DNA of 64,000 bases from Paludibacteraceae bacterium (GTDB taxonomy: Bacteria > Bacteroidota > Bacteroidia > Bacteroidales > Paludibacteraceae): the NCBI GenBank assembly GCA_017625155.1, contig JAGALP010000003.1:186001-250000 (forward strand), given 5' to 3'. The translations under genes and the position numbers were made by a program. The notes below the pieces were generated by a model. The model made no database searches and was not told the DNA's origin. It saw nothing but the letters and a program-made list of their open reading frames with translations. This document shows, one piece after another, positions 17,032 to 28,000 of this stretch. Every line of letters starts with the position of its first letter. Position 1 is the stretch's first letter.

Positions 17032-17379
17032 GTGACTAATTCGTATTCTCATACAGCCCAAATCATGGATACACCCGGCATGATGCATCATGCCGGGTAT
17101 GTGTTTAGTGATCCATGTACGGGCTGGAGTTCGTTTACGGCTTCAGGTACGGGCAGTTTTGCTGCTATATCGGCTGAGGTAGGTGGTAGTGTTTGTACGC
17201 AGGAGAACTTGTTTGGAGGTCCTGCTAAAGCGAATGGAATGGTATATGCTAGTCGTCCTGATAGACCACCAGTAGGACAGGAGATGCCATTAGAAGGTAT
17301 GCTGTTGCCAATGTTGGTGATGGTGTGTGCATATATGTTGGTAAAAGTGATAAAACGTAAAAAATCCCAAGCCTTATGA
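17032..17379 (+). CDS. Small membrane protein coupled to the giant secreted protein
   Basis: This 115-residue product starts at a GTG (ATG codons at 17065 or 17080 are alternatives). It has a Gly/Ser-rich N-terminal half, a proline-glycine hinge (DRPPVGQEMPLEG), one C-terminal membrane helix (MLLPMLVMVCAYMLVKV) and a basic tail KRKK. I do not recognise the family; the layout of hinge, helix and basic tail resembles the end of sortase-like anchored proteins. Its stop overlaps the start of the 2221-residue cargo (ATGA), which implies coupled translation and a shared role, for example in export or display. A perfect palindrome lies in its 5' region. Confidence 0.65.
   Translation: MTNSYSHTAQIMDTPGMMHHAGYVFSDPCTGWSSFTASGTGSFAAISAEVGGSVCTQENLFGGPAKANGMVYASRPDRPPVGQEMPLEGMLLPMLVMVCAYMLVKVIKRKKSQAL
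17073..17098. repeat. 26-bp perfect palindrome within the small gene
   Basis: The left half is acccggcatgatg and the right half is its exact complement, with no spacer. It covers the codons just after the first possible ATG. Confidence 0.85.
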
Positions 17380-20300
17380 AAAAATTGTTTCTCTTAGTAT
17401 ATGTTTGTCTGAGTTGTCTGATTGCGCAAGCGCAGGCGGTGACTGATGGTGTGTTTGTGAGTGGAGATATCGTATCGTTTAGTTACGATAGCGACCCATG
17501 GGTGCAATATGATTTCCGTTTGTATTTGGAGGCGAGTAGTGGTGGTGTGCGTGCTCCACGAGTTATATCGGATGACTGCTTGTGGCGGATGCGTATTGAG
17601 CAGGATGGCTCGTCCTACTATTATAGTTTCCAAGATTTGAGTACAGGGCATTGGTTGAGTGTGGATAACTCCAGTCCTCAAGGGGCAGTCAATCAAGGTG
17701 CTTTGACATTGGTTGCTGATAGTACTGCTGCTACGGCTTTTCGCTTTGCTAATATGGTGGATTCTCAGAAGGGGTCCTATTGGATGGGTGAGATTTATTA
17801 CATGGCCACGATGCACTGGGGGGCAATACTTCCGCTGTATGTGACATTGGATTTTACGGTGGCGAACTGGAGTCCTTATACAATTCATGTGGAGAAATGG
17901 GAGCAAAAAGGTACTGGTGACGCATGGGCGCACTTCAACCCAGCGAAGATAGAGTTTACCTACGATGATGTATTGGAGCGTAATGTGCGATTTGTGATTG
18001 ACCACACTACGGAGACGTATTATGAGATAGTAAGACGCCCTAACGAAGAGCCGCTGCTCCGACGTGAATCCAATGTGGTGGATCCTAATCAAGTGAGTGT
18101 GGAGCATGTGTATTGGGAGTCAACAGGAGCGAATAAGAGGAAAGAAACATGGCTTGATCCAGCGCACTTCTCGTTTGATTATCCTAACCTCAAATATGAA
18201 TGCCCAGATACATCGCGTGTGATGATGACGGTAGGTGACGCGCAGGAGATTACAGCAGCTGATGGGCATAAGCAATGGCAGTTCCCTTTGGCGCCAGTAG
18301 GCGAGAGTCCGATGGATTTGAAGGGTATTATCTATCCCGAATTAGATAGTCAAGGCAACCAGTTGGGTATCTTGACTTGGATAGACTATTCGGATAATGT
18401 GGTGGTGGAGTATAAATACGGTAACCAGAGCTTCAGCAAGAAGATGCGCGTGGTGCGTAAATCCTATCACAAAGAGGAGTTGAATCCAATCTCGGTGTCG
18501 ATTAATCCTGTAACTTATACCTTCCGCGAGGTGGCAGAGGCCAAGGACTTTGTGGTGAATGTGACTCATCAGCATGGTTCTGTGATTTATAATGTGGATG
18601 GTCAGGAGATTGTTCGCGAAGTAGAAGGAGAGTCAGAGATAATCTCTTTGCGTGATGCGCATTGGACATTTACATTTGAAAATGGTTGGACAGGACTGAG
18701 TAGTGAAGTGTTGGAAGATGGCAAAACGATTCGAGTAAGCACCCCCGCCAATGAGAACAATAGCAAACGTACTGCGACATTAGTAGGAACATATTCCAAT
18801 CAATCTGATCCTGAGCATAAACACGCAGGTGAGTTTCGTATTCCGATAGCTCAACGTGTGGAAGCAGGTGGAATACAATTCGAAACGCAAGCTGGTGCTG
18901 GACACACAGGAGCATGGACAGAGGGACAAGAGCAGGCTGTTCACACCTCGGAGCGTACTATATATTATTTGCCTAATCAAGAGATAGAACTCCGTTTGGC
19001 TGAATCAGGTTACTCGGGCTATATGCGTTGGTACGATTATGAGACCAAGGGTGATCCATATTACAACCATGTAGAGGGCTATTTGTCCACTTCATGGATT
19101 CGCTCGCCTCGATCTGCGGATGGTACGCCATTTGCTGCCATCAACACGCCACAAAGTGCTGAGACGATTCTAGATGAGGGTATATCGTATGGTTTGTATT
19201 CCTTTAATAGGAATAACGATCGGTATGGTGCTCAGACCGCAGGTACAGATGCTAACTATGGCGGCGTGCTGAACGAAAATAATACGGATAACGTAGCTCC
19301 TATATTAAAGGGTTGGAATTATACCTATAATGCGAGTGCGGGCACGGCTGAGGCTAAAGCCGCTTCGGGCTACCATACTATGGCGTGTGATGTGAGTGCA
19401 TATACCGATTATGAATATACCTTGCAGAATGGTCAGATAACTTCTATTACGGAGCCTACACTGTCTTATCGTCAGATCTTCCATCTCAAACCAGCAGAGG
19501 AGATGGCAGATACATTGAGCGCACGTACAGGAAGAGGCGAATATTTGGAAACCTATAAATACCAAGCTCCATCGGGAAAACAAATTCTTTTGTCCACTGA
19601 GTATCGTTATGTCAAATACCGTTCACATCCATCAGAGATGTGCTATTTCTATCGCGATGCATCCAATAACGTGCAGCGCATTCCTGCATCTGCATTTTCA
19701 TGGACAAGAGAGGATTGGGATAATAGTACTCAAACATATCTTCTTGCACAGGAATATACCCCTACCTATACTGCCGAACTTGATTATCTGATTGTTAGAA
19801 GTGATGATTATACGATGGACAATCAGCAAGTAAAGCATAGGTATCGCTTGACAGCTGCACCTGAGGACTCAGATTCATTGCTCATTGCCGAGTTTGAGGT
19901 GGAATTTGTGGATGTGAAGAAATGTGGTCCGACAACACAAACGATCATTACTCAAGCCCGTATTGAAAATGAATATGAGGTGTTGAGTAGTATTAATTTT
20001 GATGACAATAACGATACGCATCTGCCATGGGAGCAGATATCATACGGTTATGTGTATGCTGCGGGTGAATTGGCACAAGATGCCTACTTCCGCCGTGGTG
20101 CAACGCAAGGTGCGTTCCCATTCTATGGTGAATACACGATATTGTCTTCTGTGAGCAAGGATTGGGCGAGAGCATCTGCTCATTCGGGTAAGGCGTTGTA
20201 TGTGGATGGCACTATGGAACCTGGTTTGGTGGCAAGTCTAACTACAGGTAAGCCTATTTGTTCGGGACAAACGATGTATTGCTCGGCATGGTTCTGCAAC

Positions 20301-23300
20301 CCAGCACCCGCTAACTGGTCAGGCGAAGGTAACCCAATATTCCGCTTTAACGTGCAAGGAAAAAATAAGGGAGAAGCGGAATGGCAGAATGTGGGCGTGT
20401 ATTTTGTGGGTGAGTTGCTCAAGGGTACAGGTTGGCAGCAAATCAACTTCCCGATTGAATCGGCGAGTGGCTATGACTCTACGCGTGTTTCTATTTATAA
20501 CTTCGCTACGACCAACCAAGGTAATGACTTTATGGTGGACGATATTACGCTATATGTATCGCAATTGCCAATGGCGGCTTACCATGGAAAGATGACGTGT
20601 CGCTCAACGAATAATGGTGTTAGCAGCGCAGCAGCGGTATTGCGATTGGATTATAGCAATATGGAGGTGGGTTCGGATGCGTATATCTATTATCAGGTCT
20701 ATAATGAAACAGCAGACGCAGCATTGAACCCAACTTATCAAGTGGAAGGTGAGACGTTGCCTATCTACTATCATGACTATGATCATGAGCATGGTGATAT
20801 GGAAACGGATCACGCATATGGTTCGATACATATCCCAGACGCTAGTTATATACCTTCGGAGAGTAGGGGAGATGTTATCTATTACTCGGTAGCCAAGATG
20901 CTGGATGAGATGGGTGATGCGGTACATAAGAAGGCCTATGTGAAGACGGTGAATAATGGTGTTGAAAAATGGCTCTTGTATGTAGCACATATCATCGAAA
21001 ATACCGAAGAGCCTGATGAGGCGTTGAATAAGTTATATGCTGGTGATAGCTATTGGATGCGTATGGCATATTCAGTGGATGAGTTGGACGAGGACAACTG
21101 TAATATGCAGACACCATTGCATGCTACGCAACAGACCAAGTTTGATCTCCGCAATTCGGATAAAGACTTGGTGGAGCAGGAGTTTGACTTGGAATCGGCA
21201 GGCAATTGCGCCAATGACTTGTATTATCTGACCGTGGCAGTGAAAAATACCTTCGCAGATGAGGTGGGTGGTGCGCTTAAGGATAAGAAGGTGCCTATCT
21301 ATGCGGATTGGTTGGTAACTGTAGAATCGGATGATGTATATGGTGATAAAGATGCTACATCGGATCAACAATTGGCAGCAGATGAGGCATTTAAGGCATT
21401 GTATGGGTACACTCATGGACAAGTGACTGCTGCCATCATGTATGATATGAGACGTCCTTCTACAGCTGATGATCCTAATCCAAACTATTATGCTACTCGC
21501 TTTGAGGATTTGCAGGTGGATGCATTTGAGTCAAGACAAAACTATGACATCGTGAAGCATCTCCATGATAATGGTTGGTTGCAAATGTATGATACAACGA
21601 TTAACTTCTACCTCGGTTCGGATGAAGCAGCTCGCTATTGGTGTTTCCCTATTGAGGGTACTGCTACCATGACGGTGAACTATCAAGGTAAAGACACCCT
21701 GGTGGTGCTCAAGGATTGTAATGAGCCGCGTTGGGTGAAAGTGACCTCAGCAGAAGCCAGTCGCTTCTTGAATATCTTACCAATCGCATCTGAACATATA
21801 ACGGAGCAACAAAAGGCGGAACTTCCTGTTTATAAAATAGTGATAGGTGATACGTCTGCTATTAGAATCCCTGTTACCGATATGGGTGAAGATACCCAAA
21901 TTGCTAATTGTGAGATAGTAGAAGAAAATGGTAAAAAATACTTTACTCTCAATACAGACGCTATCAGTTTGGTTGACTCGGAAACAGGAGAAGTGTTGCC
22001 TATTGATCCAAGCAAAACGATTGAGGCAGGCAGAGAATATATCGTACGTTTGCAATTGACGACGGGAGCTAATGGAGTGGATTATGAGGGATGTAAGGTA
22101 GGATATGTTTTCGTCAAGATACAAGTATTGCCACAGACTGTGGTATGGCGTCCAGGTACAAGCACCATCAACGGTTGGGGCTTGAACGAAAACTGGAAGA
22201 GTTGGGAGGATACCAATGGCAATAAGCAGGTGGATGATGGAGATACGTTTGGAGTAGGATATGTGCCAATGGCAGGCGTAGATGTGATTATCCCTAAGAT
22301 GGATGATGAGTTGCGCTATCCATATATTGTGCCCGATAATGAGCATTTGGATGACCCAGAATCGGATCACAAGCACAATCACTACCCAATGACCATCAAT
22401 CATGATGTGCATAAATGTCGCAATATATACTTTGTTTCGGGAGCACGTATCAATAATCAACACTTATTGGAATATGATAAGGCATATGTGGATATGGCAC
22501 TTACTTCTACTAAGTGGAATATGATGTCTGCACCGCTACAAGATATGTATGCAGGTGATATGTTTGTTCCTCATGTAGGTGATTATCTATCGGGTTCTGC
22601 GTTGGAAAGTGATGATCCGTTTGTGGTGTCATCGTTCAAAGGTACGCGTGCTCAAGATGCTGCATACGCATTCTGGTTGTCGTTCTATAATAAGGATATT
22701 ATCACTCGTTATGAGGGAGGAAAAGATGTCGCTGAAACAGCTACTGCTGAATTCTGCGAATCGAACTCGTTGATTCAGCCGTTGGAGGTGGGACAAGGTT
22801 TCCAACTCTTGGGCTTTGGTCCTGGAGATAATATGGAAGAGATGATTGTTCGTTTGCCTAAGCCCGATAAGCGTTATTCGTATTTCAGTCCTTCGGGTTA
22901 TGAGACTTCTTCGGTGGCAGTTCCTTCGCGTGAGGAGGCATATCGTTTGGCATTTACTCCAACCGATAACACGATGCAAATTACCTTGACGAATGGGGTG
23001 GAGAGTAATGCTTTCATATTTGGTAATCCTACGTTGTCGTATATTGATATGCGTGCGCTATTGGCTGATAATGAGCAGTTTAGTTCAGAGTTCTATTATA
23101 TGCAGAACGACTCATGGCAGTCGGCTACGGTGGAAGTGGCAGCCACATCTTCGGATCGATACTTGCCTCCGATGCGTTCGGTGATGCTCAAGTTGCGTGA
23201 TGGAGTAACGGCAACTACTGCTCAAGTAGAGTTAAGTACAGATCATTTGACGCTGAATAACTCGCTGAAGTCAAAGGTGGCACCTGTGATGCGTGCACCT

Positions 23301-24041
23301 CAGCGCGATGTGATGCAAGAGGCAGAGGTGATGACAATCTATGCTTTTGCCGCGGGAAATTATGCACGCTGTATGTTGGCGACATATGCTGAGGCAAATG
23401 ATTATTATTTGCAGGGCGAGGATGCTTTGTTCTTGTCGTCGGGTGTGGAAGTGACGGTAAAAGATAATTCGGCAGTATCTCCGCTGAACATCTATACGGT
23501 GGCAGAGCAAGTGCCGATGATGACTGATTTGCGTCGGGGTGTTAGCGAGATACCTTTGGCTCTTTTGGCGAGTGAAGACGCTAGGGCTGAAAATGTGCAA
23601 TTGGCATTCTATCTCTCTGAAAACTGGACCAAAGAGTGCTACCTTTGGGATACTATGACGGGCACAAAATACCGCATTCTTAATGGCTTGATGCTGCAAT
23701 TACCGATGTCGGAGAACCATGAGCAACGCTATGTGATTGTGGGTCCAGACACCTATGTGGGAGAAGGCAATGATGGTGGTGTGGCGACATCTACTATGAA
23801 CGTATTGCCAGCAGATGCTCAATTACATGCTTATTCACCTGCTGCGGGGATGTTGACAGTGACTTCTAACCCGTTGATAAAGTCGGTGGTGGTGTATGAC
23901 ATGCTCGGTCGTGTGTTGTTGGAGCACGAGATGAGTCTATGGAATAACGAAGTGATTTTACCAGTACCTTCGGGTATGTGCGTGGTAGAAGCTCATTTGA
24001 GCAATCAAACGACACTTCATCAGCAGGCGATGGTAAGGTAA
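17376..24041 (+). CDS. Giant secreted surface protein, type IX secretion cargo
   Basis: The 2221-residue protein has a signal peptide (MKKLFLLVYVCLSCLIAQAQA) and a C-terminal type A sorting domain (about 2145-2221) with VYDMLGRVLLEHEMS and a basic end. Visible parts: a BACON-like or Ig-like region (about 375-495), a jelly-roll region resembling a carbohydrate- or galactose-binding module (about 870-1065; FDDNNDTHLPWE to FMVDDITLYVSQ), and an acidic region after about residue 1590 (DTNGNKQVDDGDTFGVG may bind calcium). No catalytic motif was seen. Export would use the PorKLMN machinery encoded at 58-63 kb. The function is unknown; adhesion or glycan binding is a guess. Confidence 0.85.
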   Translation: MKKLFLLVYVCLSCLIAQAQAVTDGVFVSGDIVSFSYDSDPWVQYDFRLYLEASSGGVRAPRVISDDCLWRMRIEQDGSSYYYSFQDLSTGHWLSVDNSSPQGAVNQGALTLVADSTAATAFRFANMVDSQKGSYWMGEIYYMATMHWGAILPLYVTLDFTVANWSPYTIHVEKWEQKGTGDAWAHFNPAKIEFTYDDVLERNVRFVIDHTTETYYEIVRRPNEEPLLRRESNVVDPNQVSVEHVYWESTGANKRKETWLDPAHFSFDYPNLKYECPDTSRVMMTVGDAQEITAADGHKQWQFPLAPVGESPMDLKGIIYPELDSQGNQLGILTWIDYSDNVVVEYKYGNQSFSKKMRVVRKSYHKEELNPISVSINPVTYTFREVAEAKDFVVNVTHQHGSVIYNVDGQEIVREVEGESEIISLRDAHWTFTFENGWTGLSSEVLEDGKTIRVSTPANENNSKRTATLVGTYSNQSDPEHKHAGEFRIPIAQRVEAGGIQFETQAGAGHTGAWTEGQEQAVHTSERTIYYLPNQEIELRLAESGYSGYMRWYDYETKGDPYYNHVEGYLSTSWIRSPRSADGTPFAAINTPQSAETILDEGISYGLYSFNRNNDRYGAQTAGTDANYGGVLNENNTDNVAPILKGWNYTYNASAGTAEAKAASGYHTMACDVSAYTDYEYTLQNGQITSITEPTLSYRQIFHLKPAEEMADTLSARTGRGEYLETYKYQAPSGKQILLSTEYRYVKYRSHPSEMCYFYRDASNNVQRIPASAFSWTREDWDNSTQTYLLAQEYTPTYTAELDYLIVRSDDYTMDNQQVKHRYRLTAAPEDSDSLLIAEFEVEFVDVKKCGPTTQTIITQARIENEYEVLSSINFDDNNDTHLPWEQISYGYVYAAGELAQDAYFRRGATQGAFPFYGEYTILSSVSKDWARASAHSGKALYVDGTMEPGLVASLTTGKPICSGQTMYCSAWFCNPAPANWSGEGNPIFRFNVQGKNKGEAEWQNVGVYFVGELLKGTGWQQINFPIESASGYDSTRVSIYNFATTNQGNDFMVDDITLYVSQLPMAAYHGKMTCRSTNNGVSSAAAVLRLDYSNMEVGSDAYIYYQVYNETADAALNPTYQVEGETLPIYYHDYDHEHGDMETDHAYGSIHIPDASYIPSESRGDVIYYSVAKMLDEMGDAVHKKAYVKTVNNGVEKWLLYVAHIIENTEEPDEALNKLYAGDSYWMRMAYSVDELDEDNCNMQTPLHATQQTKFDLRNSDKDLVEQEFDLESAGNCANDLYYLTVAVKNTFADEVGGALKDKKVPIYADWLVTVESDDVYGDKDATSDQQLAADEAFKALYGYTHGQVTAAIMYDMRRPSTADDPNPNYYATRFEDLQVDAFESRQNYDIVKHLHDNGWLQMYDTTINFYLGSDEAARYWCFPIEGTATMTVNYQGKDTLVVLKDCNEPRWVKVTSAEASRFLNILPIASEHITEQQKAELPVYKIVIGDTSAIRIPVTDMGEDTQIANCEIVEENGKKYFTLNTDAISLVDSETGEVLPIDPSKTIEAGREYIVRLQLTTGANGVDYEGCKVGYVFVKIQVLPQTVVWRPGTSTINGWGLNENWKSWEDTNGNKQVDDGDTFGVGYVPMAGVDVIIPKMDDELRYPYIVPDNEHLDDPESDHKHNHYPMTINHDVHKCRNIYFVSGARINNQHLLEYDKAYVDMALTSTKWNMMSAPLQDMYAGDMFVPHVGDYLSGSALESDDPFVVSSFKGTRAQDAAYAFWLSFYNKDIITRYEGGKDVAETATAEFCESNSLIQPLEVGQGFQLLGFGPGDNMEEMIVRLPKPDKRYSYFSPSGYETSSVAVPSREEAYRLAFTPTDNTMQITLTNGVESNAFIFGNPTLSYIDMRALLADNEQFSSEFYYMQNDSWQSATVEVAATSSDRYLPPMRSVMLKLRDGVTATTAQVELSTDHLTLNNSLKSKVAPVMRAPQRDVMQEAEVMTIYAFAAGNYARCMLATYAEANDYYLQGEDALFLSSGVEVTVKDNSAVSPLNIYTVAEQVPMMTDLRRGVSEIPLALLASEDARAENVQLAFYLSENWTKECYLWDTMTGTKYRILNGLMLQLPMSENHEQRYVIVGPDTYVGEGNDGGVATSTMNVLPADAQLHAYSPAAGMLTVTSNPLIKSVVVYDMLGRVLLEHEMSLWNNEVILPVPSGMCVVEAHLSNQTTLHQQAMVR

Positions 24042-24066
24042 TATGGATAAAATGAAATACATTGTT

Positions 24067-24101
24067 TGCCGAAGAACATTAAAAAAAAATGTTCTTCGGC
24101 A
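24067..24101 (+). terminator. Terminator after the giant surface protein
   Basis: A 14-bp perfect hairpin, tgccgaagaacatt against aatgttcttcggca, has an A-rich loop and is followed by a short T-rich stretch. Confidence 0.75.
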
Positions 24102-24128
24102 TGTTTTATACAAAAAGATAAGGAATTT

Positions 24129-24159
24129 TTGTTAGATTCAATTTTTTTGCGTAACTTTG
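24129..24159 (+). promoter_or_regulatory. Promoter of the propeller-amidase operon
   Basis: TTG (24129-24131) and TAACTTTG (24152-24159) are spaced 20 nt apart, about 50 nt before the ATG at 24211. Confidence 0.75.
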
Positions 24160-24210
24160 TCGCTGTTTTGATAAATTAACAGTTATTATTAACCATAAAA
24201 CACAACAATC

Positions 24211-25038
24211 ATGAAAAAAGTTTATCTTTTTTTAGCGTTGGCTATCCCAATGATGGCAAGCGCACAATTGTTGGAGGTAGGAAGCGTTGAACGCGTAGCG
24301 AAAGAGGCTGATGCGAAAGTGGCAGCTTTCAGTCCTACAGGCGACTATCTCCTTTTAACCAACACCAGTAACCAAGGTTTGCAACGTATGGATTTGGCTA
24401 CCCAAAAGGTAACCAAAATTACGAGTGCTGACGGTGCAGGTTACAATGTAAAGATTGCTCAAGATGGCAAGCAAATCGTTTATCGTGAGGTGAAATTGGA
24501 TGCAACTAAGAGCCGCGTGAGCAACATTGTTCGCCACGATTTTGTAGCTAACAAGGCACAAGTGATTGCACACAAGCAACAACACTTGGCTGCTATGGTA
24601 GCAGACGCTGACCGTCCTTCATTCTCTATCAAGGATCGTCAATTGATGATGACCAAGAATGGCAAGACCATCGTTTTCTCTCCTAATGGTCAACAATACA
24701 GCTACCACTGGGCATCGCTTTCTCCTAACGGAAAGAAAGTTTCTTACTACATCAGTTCTGTAGGTTGCTTCGTTTGCGACATCGATGGCAGCAATATCCA
24801 ATTCATCGGTCACAATATCCTCGCTCCAGTATGGTACAACGACAACATCCTCGTTGGTTGCGATACCAAGGATAATGGCGAAGTGGTACTTGAGTCTGTG
24901 ATTGTAGCGTATAGCTTGGACGGCAAGAAGCAAGTATTGACCAATGGCGAGCAAATCGCTGTGTTCCCACAAGCAGCCAATGGCAAAATCGCTTACTCTA
25001 CAAGCGAAGGTGAAATCTATGTAATGAACGTTAAATGA
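24211..25038 (+). CDS. Secreted TolB/PD40-like beta-propeller protein
   Basis: The 275-residue product has a signal peptide (MKKVYLFLALAIPMMASAQ) and repeated WD40-like/PD40 blades: VAAFSPTGDYLLLTN, NVKIAQDGKQIVYREV, WASLSPNGKKVSYYI, CDIDGSNIQFI. The blade count is at most six, so it could be a small propeller or pair with another protein. It has no C-terminal sorting tail and should be periplasmic. Its stop lies 11 nt before the amidase start used here (it would overlap the alternative start at 25035), so the two are one operon and may act together on the cell wall. Confidence 0.75.
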   Translation: MKKVYLFLALAIPMMASAQLLEVGSVERVAKEADAKVAAFSPTGDYLLLTNTSNQGLQRMDLATQKVTKITSADGAGYNVKIAQDGKQIVYREVKLDATKSRVSNIVRHDFVANKAQVIAHKQQHLAAMVADADRPSFSIKDRQLMMTKNGKTIVFSPNGQQYSYHWASLSPNGKKVSYYISSVGCFVCDIDGSNIQFIGHNILAPVWYNDNILVGCDTKDNGEVVLESVIVAYSLDGKKQVLTNGEQIAVFPQAANGKIAYSTSEGEIYVMNVK

Positions 25039-25049
25039 TGCATACGACT

Positions 25050-28000
25050 ATGAAAAAGACATTACTTATTATGGCTGCATGCGTAGTTAGCATCGCCATG
25101 TTTGCAACTGATTTGACAGGCAAACGTATTTATATCAACCCAGGTCACGGTAGTTGGGGCCCTAATGACCGTCCTAATGCTACTATTCCTTATCCTAACT
25201 TGGCATCTACAGGTATGCCTGATACTTGCGGTTTCTATGAGACTAATACTAACCTTTGGAAGTGTCTTGAGCTCCGCGATCGTTTGGAGGCAGCTGGTGC
25301 GTTTGTGATGATGTCACACACACAAGGTGGTCCTTGGCCATACGAGAAAGTGGATGGCGAGTATCCAGATTACACCTATGAGCACTACAAGAGCTTGCCA
25401 GACTACGAGAAATACAACCGTCCATTGCTCGACATCGCTGATGAGGCAGAAGCAAACAATATGGACTACTTCATCTCTGTTCACTCAAACGCTGCTACCG
25501 ATGGTAACACCGTGAACTATTTGTCATACTTCTATCGTGGTAATACAGATGGTACACACGTAGTTCCAGGTGCTATTGATATGTGTAAGGCTTCTTGGTA
25601 TCAAGCTTTCGAGTGCCGCTCTATGGATGGTCTAGAGCCAAACAATTATGACACCCGTGATCCTGAGACCTCTAAACACATCTTGGCAGATATTGATTTC
25701 TACGGAAGCAGTTATGATGCTACTCTTCCATCTTCTGGTAAGACCTATACAGGTTACCTCGGCGTACTCCACCACGGTGTTCCTGGTTTCCTCGTAGAGG
25801 GATATTTCCATACCTATCAACCTGCTCGCCACCGTGCGCTGAACCCTGACTATTGCAAACAAGAGGGGATCCGCTACTATCGCGGTATCGTGGATTACTT
25901 CAAGGCAGAACCAGAGACTAAGGGTTATATCTTGGGTACTGTAAAGGATGAGCACAATGCGTTCACCCACGAACTCTATAAGTATGCTCCTAACACCAAT
26001 GACCAATATGCTCCATTGAACGGTGCAGTCGTTACATTGAGCACAGAGGCTGGCGAAGTTGTGGCTACCTATCAAGTAGATAGTTGCTACAATGGTTTGT
26101 TCTACTTCCCTGACCTTGAGCCAGGTACTTACAAATTGGACGCTGTAGCTGATGGGTATAAGCCACTCCACCGCAAATACCAAACTGTAGTGGTTGAAGC
26201 TAATGCTACCAGCTATCCATTCCTCTTCTTGGAGGATACTGCTTATGTAGACCTTTCTGGCATCTATGTAGATTATCCAGATCCTGTTCAACCTGATTAT
26301 GCTGCATTGCCAGAGCAATTCAATATGAAGCAAAATGACCCTAAAGACAATACTGCTAAGATTAAGGGTACTATCAAACGCACTATCCAACATGCTGACT
26401 CTGTATTCTACCTCACCCACGAGGAAGATGGTACTGCGCATATCTATGTACTCAACAATACTACTGGTAAGTTAGATACTATCTCTACCGTAGGTATCGT
26501 GCCAGTGGATACTACCAACCCAGGCGATTTCCTCGCACTGTCTGATATTGCTATCACTTGTGATAATAAATTGGTTGGTATCAACTATATCCGTTGTAAC
26601 TATCAAGATGATGCTGTAGAAAGTGGCTACAAACGCGGTACTACTCGTGTCTATATTTGGGAAGACTTCTTTGCAGATCCTGTAATTTGGTTCACATCGC
26701 AATTCTCCAGCAACTCCTTCAAATCAGATCAAGGTTATACTATGGCAGTTTATGGTATGTCTAGCAACTGCACTATCCTTACCACTGGTGTTCACCGCTA
26801 TGGCAATGGTGCACGCTTCACTACCTACAATGTCGTAAATGACATGCTTGCTAGCGAAACATATTTTGGTTATCAACTCGGCTCTGGTTTAAGTGATGCT
26901 ACTACTGATGAGACAGCTGTCTTCGACGAGGCTGTTGATGGAGCAGACTTCCGTCTTACCCTCTCTCCACGTGGCGAGAAGAAAGACTTTATTATGGATG
27001 CTGAGAAGATGGCTCCAGTAGAGTTCAAGACGGCTGGTCCTAACGAAGATCCTGTAGTTATTGGCGAGTTCCCAGCTGAGCTCATCGGTGTGAAGTTCCA
27101 AGGTGCTTCTTACTTCAAGTATGCAGGTCGTGACATGATGGTTACTCCATTCCAAAACGAAGAGGGCTTTGTGGCTGGTCTAAAACTCTTTGACATCACC
27201 GAAGGTCTTGACAAAGCAGTAGAGGTGAAATTGGATTACGGTTTCTTCGAGCCTTATGGTGCTCCTACCCAACATGCTAGCGCAGGTGCGTATGTGGATG
27301 GCGCAGTGCTCAACCTCTATCTCTATGTAGATGGTCTCGTATGGTCATTCTCTACCGTAGGTGTACAACAACCTGTCGTAGCACGTGTCAGCGCACACAG
27401 CCTTAAGGTTAGTAAGACTGATACTGACTATATCTTCTCCTTCGTAGCCAACCAAGATGCTGACGCTGCTATCGTATTCTACAACGAGGGCGCAGAGGTT
27501 GGTAATCATGCCGTTGTGGCAGCAAAGGGTATCAACAAGGTAACTGTTCCTATGGCTGATATCCCAGCTGAGGCTACCAACTGGGGTGTAACACTCACAG
27601 GCGCTCCAGTTCCAGGTATGGGTCTTGTAGCTGATCATGCAGATTCTACCATGGTGAAACCATACGCTATCGTTAATAGCCATCCTCTCACCGATCAATT
27701 CGGTCAACTCTATGTGATGGAAGGTTCAGGCGATAACAAGGGTGTTTCTATCTATGATATTGATATGAACAAGCTCAACACTACTCCTTATGTATCTACC
27801 GATGCTGCTTGGAATGCTCCTAAGCGTTTGGCTGTAGCTTCTGATGGTACATTGTTCATCGCTGAGTATAGCGACGATCATAGTGGTGTGTATGTAATGG
27901 ATCCTGCTCAACCTGAGAATATTACCCAATTCTTCACAGGTACACGCGATGGCAATGGTGTCATCTCTAATGGTGGCGTTAACGTAGGTGCTTCTACCGC

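Noticed and set aside
17394-18107. Minus-strand frame of 237 codons under the giant surface protein, and similar long shadows at 21777-22463, 25632-26441 and 28068-28760
   Set aside because: They are antisense to genes with signal peptides and known domains; their composition is that of shadow translations.
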